Source: Coptis chinensis
Taxonomy: Eukaryota > Streptophyta > Magnoliopsida > Ranunculales > Ranunculaceae
Direction: 5' to 3'
Assembly: GCA_015680905.1 (NCBI GenBank)
Contig: CM027383.1
Span: 92,020,001 to 92,084,000 of the forward strand
DNA: 64,000 bases
The position numbers were made by a program, and so were the translations under genes. Under the pieces are notes generated by a model. The model did not search any database and was not told the DNA's origin. It worked only from the letters and a program-made list of their open reading frames with translations. Within the stretch, counting starts at the first letter, position 1; each line of letters starts with the position of its first letter. This document shows, in pieces, positions 57,466-64,000 of the stretch.

Positions 57466-57879
57466 TCACTTTTTTTCATTAATAACATTTTTTAAGCATA
57501 AGAGAGTTCCTCTCACTTTAATACCGTGAGCAATTATGAAAAACTGTTACAATGATTTTCCATTAAAATTGAATTAATTTCTAACATTTTGTTTTAATTT
57601 TCTTACGAAACTTATGCGCTGCCAAAACCGTGAATATTAAAAAACACACACAAAAATTAGAAATTTGGGAAATAGAGGAAAACTGCTAAAAACTTGCACT
57701 CTCTTTTAGTTTCATCCGTATCACAACTCTTTAACTATGGAAACAGATTTCTTTATATCTCTCTCAAATTTCTTTCAATCTCTCTCAAATTTCTTTCGAT
57801 CTTAAGTTGTTTGCTGCCGCCGCTTGTAAGTATGTCTTCCCCTTCCTCTTCCTTTCAATTACGTAGGGTTTGGTAATTA

Positions 57880-57996
<117 letters not shown>

Positions 57997-58137
57997 GTTG
58001 GATTAATTCTCCAGTGAAGTCCAAGTTCGATTTGAGTTGCTGCAAAAGGTACGATTTTTTATTTTCATTTGTGTTTGCTGTAAATTCTGCAGTCTAGATA
58101 TACCAAAATCTCTTATTCACTACTATAGAAATACACA

Positions 58138-58400
58138 TTAGCCACGGTTGGTCAAATGGCATATACCACTGTTTCTCTAATAAGGGTGGCTAGTAGTCAC
58201 TTACCACGGTACATATGGTTTTTCTAATTTTGGTACAAGCCAAATACCACTGGTCTCGTAAAACGGTGGGATATAATTGTCTTATACCACGGTACTACCA
58301 ATATCGACTAATTTCGATTTTTGATATTCATATACCCTACTGTTTCTAAGAAAAGGTGGCAAATGTTTTGCAAAAAATAGCCCTACCGTGGATAAAGTAG
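58138..58400. repeat. CACTA left subterminal repeats
   Basis: Multiple copies of TACCAC(G/T)GT and their complements (e.g. GCCACGGTTGG, TACCACTGTTTCT, TACCACGGTAC) at ~50-60-bp spacing. Mirrored by the right end. Confidence 0.85.
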
Positions 58401-58915
58401 TCATCGTGCAATAGTAGCCACTTTTCTCTTAAGAAATTATTAAAAAAAAAAAAAAAAAAAAAACTTTAGGAATTTGAGATTGGGCAACCTTTGCTAAGAA
58501 TTTCTTGGCCTTGAATCGATAAGGACCAACAAAGTTCTCTAAATTTGTTTGAGATCATCTCCCTCTCTTCCTTAATCTACTTGCATCGCTATGGGTTGCA
58601 GCCATCCTTAATCATCTTGGATCGAGACTTTCGAGGTAATTAGTAATTTTATGTTCAATATCAAATCCCATTCAATTTATTGGGGTTTTTGTTCTCAGTA
58701 TTTTTTTTCTCAAGGTTTTGTTCTCTGAAATTAAAATCATTCAGTGCATTAGGGTTGATCTGTTGTTCGTTTGGGTTTGAATTTTTTGATTTTGCTCTTT
58801 TTAATCCCGAAAAAGATCATTCTTTTCTAATTTTTTAATTCCCGCGTTTTGTTTTTTGTTCTTTCAAGCTCCAGGTCAGTTTTTATAATTCTTGTTTTGT
58901 TTTGCTTGCATGCAG

Positions 58916-61510
58916 ATGATTTTGTGAAAGATGTATGGAAAGAGTACACTGGCTAGCCATTGAATGACATGGAGAGCCAATACAAGTTCATGGTGAAACA
59001 TGTTCAGCTTTGGAAGGTTGCATTTCATAGCACTTCACCTCGTTGGATTCATTGTGCCTATCTTGCTGCACTAGCTGCCTTTTACGCTAAGTATGTCCTC
59101 TTCTCATTGATGCAAAATTCTACAACTTCATATTGTCTTTAAATGGATTGACATGAAAGACAGTTAAGTTTCGATTTCGGGTAATTATATGACAATTTCT
59201 CCTCTTTGCCAATAATTCTGGTGGTATGAGCATATGAAGTTTGGTGTAAAACTATGTGATCGGTCGCGAGAATGTGTATTCACCCTCCCCGAGGTATTAG
59301 TGAATAATTGTAGTCTTTGACTTTGGTCTTGGCTGTTCATGGAGTCTTCCGAATAAGTGCGATCCCCGGGTCAAAGTATGATAAAAGTTTAGGCGATAAG
59401 AGTTTAAGTGGCAATATAAGACTTGAGACAATACACAATATTATCGAGTTTGTTTTACTTTCCTCTAAAAATGTTGGTACAAACGGATAATTGATATTTT
59501 GACATTTCAAGATTGTAGGGTATAACCAACAAGTATTAACCTTTTTTTTACACTTTTTTTACTTACCTTAGTTTGATTTGTGTCGTGGTCTCTTCTCTTG
59601 TATATTCAAATTTATGGCTATAGTTTGATTTATTGGATCTCTTTCTTAAAAGATTTCTCTTTTGTTTGGGTATATACGGTATCCCTCTTCAAGTTCGAAA
59701 TGGAACATACCAATGACTTTGAGTTGTATTAGAATAAAGCTTTCTCATTAAGTTTTGACTGTCACTCATAGCTTGTCCATTAAAATCATTTTACTTACCT
59801 TACTATGTTATGCATCGATACTTTCTCCTGTAGAGAAGCAAATTTTATGGCATTGTTTTGATTGATTGAATCTCTTTGTTAAATGGTTTGTCTTTTGATT
59901 TGATATAGTTCCACTTCGAATCTGAACTGAAATGTTCGTAAAATTATCACGCGAACGGGGTAATTGAGACATACTATATTTGAAGATGATTTGAGTTGTA
60001 TCAAATTAAATCTTGATAATAAGTTTTATCCCCGCCACACTTGTTTTTTTTTAAATTTGGATGACAGAGTGGAGGTGGCTGGCGGAATTCATTTGTAGCC
60101 CGTGGAAGCTTGGCGTTAAGAGGCCTCCGTATATCGAAGTATCGGCGGTGAAGGTCTTTGGATTACTGTTCGGGTCTAACAAAGACTCCGTGCTCTCACT
60201 AAATCTGGCGGTATCAAGCTTGATGGGAGTGGCAAAACAAACAAACATTCTTATTACCACGCCTTTCGAGGTGGAGTGGGTCATTATCTTTGTCGGTTGG
60301 CAAAACTTGGAAATACGATGTTGACTACTTGTGGGGCAAGGAATATCGATTTAGTCAAGAGTTTAGGGGCAGATGAGATTCTTGACTATAAGACTCGGAT
60401 GGAGTTGCTCGAAAAGTCCTTTCGGTAGGAAGTATGATGCGTTGATGATACAACTGGCATGATCGGGATCCCTTGGTCAACTTTTGAGCCAAATTTGAGT
60501 GAGCGTGGCAAGGTGATAGATATCACTCCCCGGTCCTAGTTCTATTATGACCGTCGCGTTAAAGAAATTAACCTTCTCTAAGAAGCAGATAGTGCCCAAA
60601 TTGCCACCGCTTTTGATCCCCAAGGGCGGAGAACCTTGAATATCTTGTTGGGTACCAGTTCACTCAACCATCCGAATCGTAAAAGGTTCTGCCTCACACT
60701 TTGATTATTGACCTTGCATTAGTTGTTAGAAAGACTGCAGAAGTTTAACATCAATCTATTTGAATCTTAATTGTGTTTTCAAGTATGCTCTTTTCTCATT
60801 TTTAACATTTTGTTATTGTGCAACCCGAAGAGAGTTGGAGGCCGGTCCGATGGAGTACAAGCCGGACATTATCATTAGTGTTCATCCTCTCATGCAACAT
60901 ATTCCTTTGTGGGTGCTCAAGTGGCGGGGCCTTCAGGAAGAAACCAGTCTTTGTTACAGTCATTCTGGACCTTAATACCGCCACCGCGACATGGTTGGTT
61001 ATATTAATTTCAAGTTTCATTTTTATTTCCCCTTTATTTTTGCTGGTGGAGTCGGTCAATAAAGAAACATTTCTATCCAGGTTCAACACCGGTGTGATGA
61101 GATGTTATTGCCCCTCAGAGGAGGTAGCCAAGAGGGCTTTATTAGATGGCCTAGAGTCTTTTCCAGATTCGAAAGTATTTGGCTTGCCCATCGCCTTCTT
61201 TTGTTGCGCAATAATCTCGAAGGTTGGTTTTGACAAAGAATGTATTAGTATATAACCTGGTTTCTTATAACTAACAACAGCAATGTATTCCAACCCAATT
61301 TTATCGAGCAGGATCGGTTAAGAGACGAAGCTAGAGATGGATCCAAAACTTCCTGCAGGTTACGCTAATGGGAGGCGGTGAAGGGATGGGTCTGTTAAGA
61401 AAACTGCCAAGGCTCTAGGAGATGCACTATTCGATGAATCGATGGGGCCCAATTGGCCAAGTCGTGGTTATATGTGGCCGTAATAAAAGCTTATCGTCTA
61501 TTTCGACGCT
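58916..61510 (+). pseudogene. MGDG synthase (MGD) gene fragment, captured
   Basis: Exons with introns kept: 58916-59090 (DDFVKDVWKEYTG, TAG, then FMVKHVQLWKVAFHSTSP, AALAAFYAK); 60831-60993 ([31 protein letters not shown]); 61081-61220 (MRCYCPSEEVAKRALLDGLE, FGLPI); about 61311-61510 (MDPKLPA, LMGGGEGMG, GPIGQVVVICGRNKSLS). Monogalactosyldiacylglycerol synthase makes the main thylakoid lipid in the plastid envelope, and these motifs are specific to it. Stops (TGG to TAG at about 58957) and several frameshifts disable it; the N-terminus and the last third are absent. Intron retention shows capture at DNA level. Its first intron here is 1.7 kb and houses an oxidoreductase fragment. Confidence 0.9.
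60064..60660 (+). pseudogene. Quinone-oxidoreductase-like (zinc-free MDR) gene fragment
   Basis: Fragments in order: SGGIKLDGSGK, TNILITT, GGVGHYLCRLAKLGN, CGARNIDLVKSLGADEILDY, GIPWSTFEPNLSERGKVIDI and TVALKK/FSKKQIVP-like text in broken frames. This is the cofactor-binding and C-terminal part of plant 2-methylene-furan-3-one reductase / chloroplast envelope quinone oxidoreductase homologues (NADPH-dependent, medium-chain reductase family). Frames change at least four times. It lies inside the first MGD intron, in the same orientation. Confidence 0.8.
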
Positions 61511-61610
61511 TTGTACATCCGCAGTTGGTGAAGCATTTATGACAATTAATTTCTCACTCTTATTTTTATTTTTATTTTTGTTTTTTTGAAATAGGAAATG
61601 AAGATTAAAG

Positions 61611-61832
61611 AACCTGGAGACCAACCATTTTGTCCTTGTACATGGAGGAGGCTTTGGTGCTTGGTGTTGGTACAAAACCATAACACATTTAGAGGAAGGA
61701 GGATTCAAAGTTGATGCTATAGACTTAATCGGTTCGGGAGTTCATTCGTGTGATACAAATAGCATTACTAGTCTTATCAATATGTAAAAGCCACTCACTA
61801 ATTTCCTCAAAAAGCTTGGAGAGGGCAAAAAG
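61611..61832 (+). pseudogene. Methylesterase (MES, alpha/beta hydrolase) exon 1 fragment
   Basis: Reads NHFVLVHGGGFGAWCWYKTI, THLEEGGFKVDAIDLIGSGV and SCDTNSITSLI, then TAA where the family has YVKPL, ending KKLGEGKK at a GTTC donor-like site. This matches the N-terminal exon of plant MES esterases (chloroplastic MES11-like), which hydrolyse methyl esters such as methyl-IAA. The oxyanion-hole HGGGFGAWCW motif is kept, while the catalytic Ser elbow (GHSxGG) lies in the missing part. Confidence 0.87.
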
Positions 61833-62564
61833 GTTCATTCTGATTTTTCTTAATTAATTCTTTAAATTATTAATATTATTGGTTTTTTACTTCTCTGTGA
61901 CTCGTATATACTTTCAAGAAACCCGCTATTTAATTTGTATTTCTAGTCTTGATTCACTAGCGAATATTTTAGATCCTCTCTTTCACATTATTATGAAAAT
62001 TGAAAACTTATGATGTTATCAGCAAGGCAATACATGTATTGAACTCCCCTTCTATTTAGGTTTGGACTCTGCTTTCTTTCCCCTTAACTTACACATTTTA
62101 TTTCCACAAGAACAACTGAAATCAACTTGAAACTAGCTCTAGGAATACATGTATATACACAGAATCTTAGCATTTGTTTATTGTTGCAGGTGAATGCTCA
62201 ACAAGGGATGACAATTCTTGCACAAATTGAATGACCAGATTATTAGCATAATCAATTAGATTACTATTTTAATTTGTACAAGCTGGAACACGTAGATTTG
62301 AAAGGTTATTTTCTTATTGTACTTGAAATAATTTGAAATATTAGTCTACAATGGTATTTCATGCTTGGTAGATGTCAATTAATTATTTTCTTTCTCGTTA
62401 GTTGCCCTATATTTTACTTTTAAGTTGAATGTACAATGTTCAAAATTGAACAAGATGGAAAATGGGCTCAAAATCTATTTTGCAGGTTGTTTGTTAATCA
62501 GGTGGTGTTTCGATTATTGAATTAAATTAGGTTTAATTTTATTTATTTTAAAAAAAAAACATAT

Positions 62565-62835
62565 ACTATATACCACGGTTTTGCAAGAACAGTGGTATAA
62601 GAAGACTAATATAACCCACGGTTTGCATCAGAAATAGTACATCCTATAGATTATTAACCACGGTTTTTGAAAATATAATACCACGGTTTGTTCTTAAACC
62701 GTGGTAAATAAGGAGAACTTAATACCACGGTTTTGCTAGAAGTATTTGCCACCCCAGCTGATACCACAGTTTAGAAACAGTGGTTAAAGGGTTTTTACCA
62801 CTGTATATAACAGTGGTTAATGAGCTTTTATGTAG
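62565..62835. repeat. CACTA right subterminal repeats
   Basis: Repeated TACCACGGTTT, AACAGTGGT and complementary words at short spacing up to the right TIR. Palindromic pairs (e.g. ACCACGGTTTGTTC / AAACCGTGGT around 62682-62706) can form hairpins. Confidence 0.85.
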
Positions 62836-62949
62836 TAGTGATTATTGTTAGTGCAAAGGTGTTGATGATGGTGAGCAAGATGTTATCAAACGAAAGAAGA
62901 GTAAACTACAAATAAGCTTGATTTAGTAAGCCACCAAGTCCAAAATCTA

Positions 62950-63727
62950 ATTAACAACTTTCTTCATTGTCCTCGTCACTTACTACACAGTCCTCTTCAT
63001 CTTGAGCATAGTTTTCTTCAGCCAGTTTCTGGTAGTAAGCCTGCAAGTGTTTGAATTGTTGTATTCAATTTTCTTCTTATCTGCCTTGGCTACATACACA
63101 GCTTTCTCAGCATTTGACATTGACTTCAATTTAACTCCACTCGCCTTTACCATGGACCTTAATTAATTTGTTGTGAGGATTGTTTTCAATAAATGTTTTC
63201 TGAACTCTTCCAAGAAAAATGAAATGAGCACTGGTAGGCGTCTTAGGTTTGTTAGGATCTCTCCCTGTCATTCCAGCAGGCTTTTTGTTGGGTAAAGAGG
63301 AGAAGACACTAGCAGGCCTCTTAGGCTTGTTTGATTCATTCTCTGCGTTATCAGCACACTTTTTGTCATTTGCAAAGAAGGTACTAGCAGGCTCCTTACG
63401 CTTGTTTGAGTTGTTCTCTACGTTATCAGCAGGCTTTTTCTCATTTGCAAAGAAGGTACTAACAGGCTCCCTAGTCGTGTTTGAATCCTCTGTTGCCTTT
63501 CCATCTGGCTTTTCGCCGTCACTCCCTAGTCCATACGCTTCCCTTTGTGCAGAAAGATCTCCGTCATCACACTTATTATCCGTACTAGCTTCACTTTTTA
63601 CTTCTTTTATCATAAATCCTCTAGGGTTAGGGTTAGGGTTTTTCATAGGATCTATAAAGTTTTCAGTAAGGTCAATGACGACATCTTGGGATTCTAGTTT
63701 AACATTGCTGCTACTACTTGGTCTCAC
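62950..63727 (-). pseudogene. HMGB-like protein gene, broken, with repeated HMG-box start
   Basis: Minus strand, open from 63727 for 198 codons without a local ATG (frame begins GTG AGA CCA). The N-terminal half is acidic and Ser/Asn-rich (KLESQDVVIDLTENFIDPM). The motif NKxKxPAS/TxFF recurs three to four times (NKRKEPASTFFAN, NKPKRPASVFSS, NKPKTPTSAHFIFLG), spaced by KKxADNxEN. The last copy continues as an HMG box: KTFIENNPHNK, then after frameshifts KSMSNAEKAVYVAKADKKKI, EYN, FKHLQAYYQKLAEENYAQD and an acidic tail EEDCVVSDEDNEES. HMGB proteins bend DNA in chromatin. The lost Trp/Gly region after KGEWS and two frameshifts suggest it is not functional as an HMG box. Confidence 0.75.
63620..63641 (-). 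other. Telomere-like (CCCTAA)3 inside HMGB-like frame
   Basis: AACCCTAACCCTAACCCTAGA on the minus strand, encoding NPNPNPRG in the HMGB-like frame. In plants telo-box motifs also act in promoters/5' UTRs of growth genes, so this may mark a former leader and not a coding part. Confidence 0.5.
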
Positions 63728-64000
63728 ATTTACCTGATAACTTTGACGTTTTCCCCGTACTCAAAACTTTATGGTGGAAGTTTTCGTGAAAAGCTTAAGC
63801 TTCACAAGACATTCCATTAGGTTTTGAATCATCGCTAATGTACTCGTAACATCCATCCGTCGTCTTACCTAATCCAAAGAAAGATGATGCTTCCGGCATT
63901 CCTTGTATACCTCTACATTAATTCCATTGATCGCTATGTTTGCTTTCTTGATTATTATGCCTCTATCTCTCTTCTTGAGGTTTTCCTTTTTGTATGTTTC
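63728..64000. other. No gene recognised at window end
   Basis: About 270 bp with no coding similarity I can name. It would contain the 5' side of the HMGB-like gene; a TCAG|GTAAAT junction at about 63730 on the minus strand could be an exon boundary. Confidence 0.4.

Larger units (their letters stand above)
58118..62840 (+). mobile_element. Non-autonomous CACTA element carrying host gene pieces
   Basis: Left end CACTACTATAGAAATACACA; the right end read inward is CACTACTACATAAAAGCTCA. Both are flanked by ATT (58115-58117, 62841-62843), the 3-bp target duplication expected for CACTA. Subterminal regions (58138-58400 and 62565-62830) hold many copies of ACCACGGT/ACCACTG in both orientations, as in En/Spm elements where they bind transposase. 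No transposase is encoded. The inside carries exons of three unrelated host genes (MGDG synthase, quinone-oxidoreductase-like, methylesterase). Confidence 0.9.

Noticed and set aside
62565-62835. CRISPR-like spaced repeats (ACCACGGT)
   Set aside because: Units are short, in both orientations and unevenly spaced; they are CACTA subterminal repeats, and the genome is a plant.

Overview
The window is nuclear DNA of a flowering plant, most likely a eudicot. It is AT-rich, genes have GT-AG introns, plant gene families dominate (UGT87, F-box/FBD, DUF789, MGDG synthase, NIP aquaporin, SERINC), plant transposons are nested in one another, and a block of plastid DNA has been inserted. Only one host gene looks complete: a two-exon UGT87A-type glycosyltransferase on the minus strand at 51.65-53.68 kb. 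Almost everything else is a broken gene, a single captured exon or transposon sequence.

Layout. 1-3.27 kb: plastid insertion joining atpI-atpH spacer, atpH, atpF exon 1 and intron to the unlinked psbD 5' region, all mutated. 3.5 kb: one subtilase exon. 4.4-8.3 kb: Helitron Rep (decayed) and a long open PIF1-like helicase. 8.5-16.0 kb: RNase H-like scrap, mL53 ribosomal-protein scrap and an RPA1-like pseudogene with ten traceable exons. 16.4-24.3 kb: another Helitron Rep scrap, then single exons or pieces of SERINC, SOUL haem-binding protein, TAF1 and NIP aquaporin. 25.8-34.2 kb: three related small genes (dsRBD-like fold plus coiled coil), two of them in a large duplicated block whose second copy carries a DUF789 fragment. 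34.2-35.4 kb: Helitron N-terminal scraps. 37-51 kb: an F-box/FBD/LRR gene torn apart. A ~406-bp palindrome-rich MITE sits in exon 2, and the third intron has grown to ~11.8 kb by taking in a long-TIR DNA transposon (hAT/ZMYM1-like transposase, minus strand), itself invaded in its left TIR by a Ty1/copia element with ~590-bp LTRs. 51.6-53.7 kb: the UGT. 55-57.5 kb: a gene fragment split by a small hAT MITE, plus low-complexity DNA. 58.1-62.8 kb: a non-autonomous CACTA element with ATT target-site duplications, carrying pieces of MGDG synthase, a quinone-oxidoreductase-like gene and a methylesterase. 62.9-63.7 kb: a broken HMGB-like gene with a repeated HMG-box start motif.

These parts do not form a pathway. 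The region reads as an insertion-tolerant interval where Helitron, hAT, CACTA and copia elements plus organelle DNA have accumulated, with captured exons spread among them. Family calls rest on motif recognition from reading translations; no database search was run.
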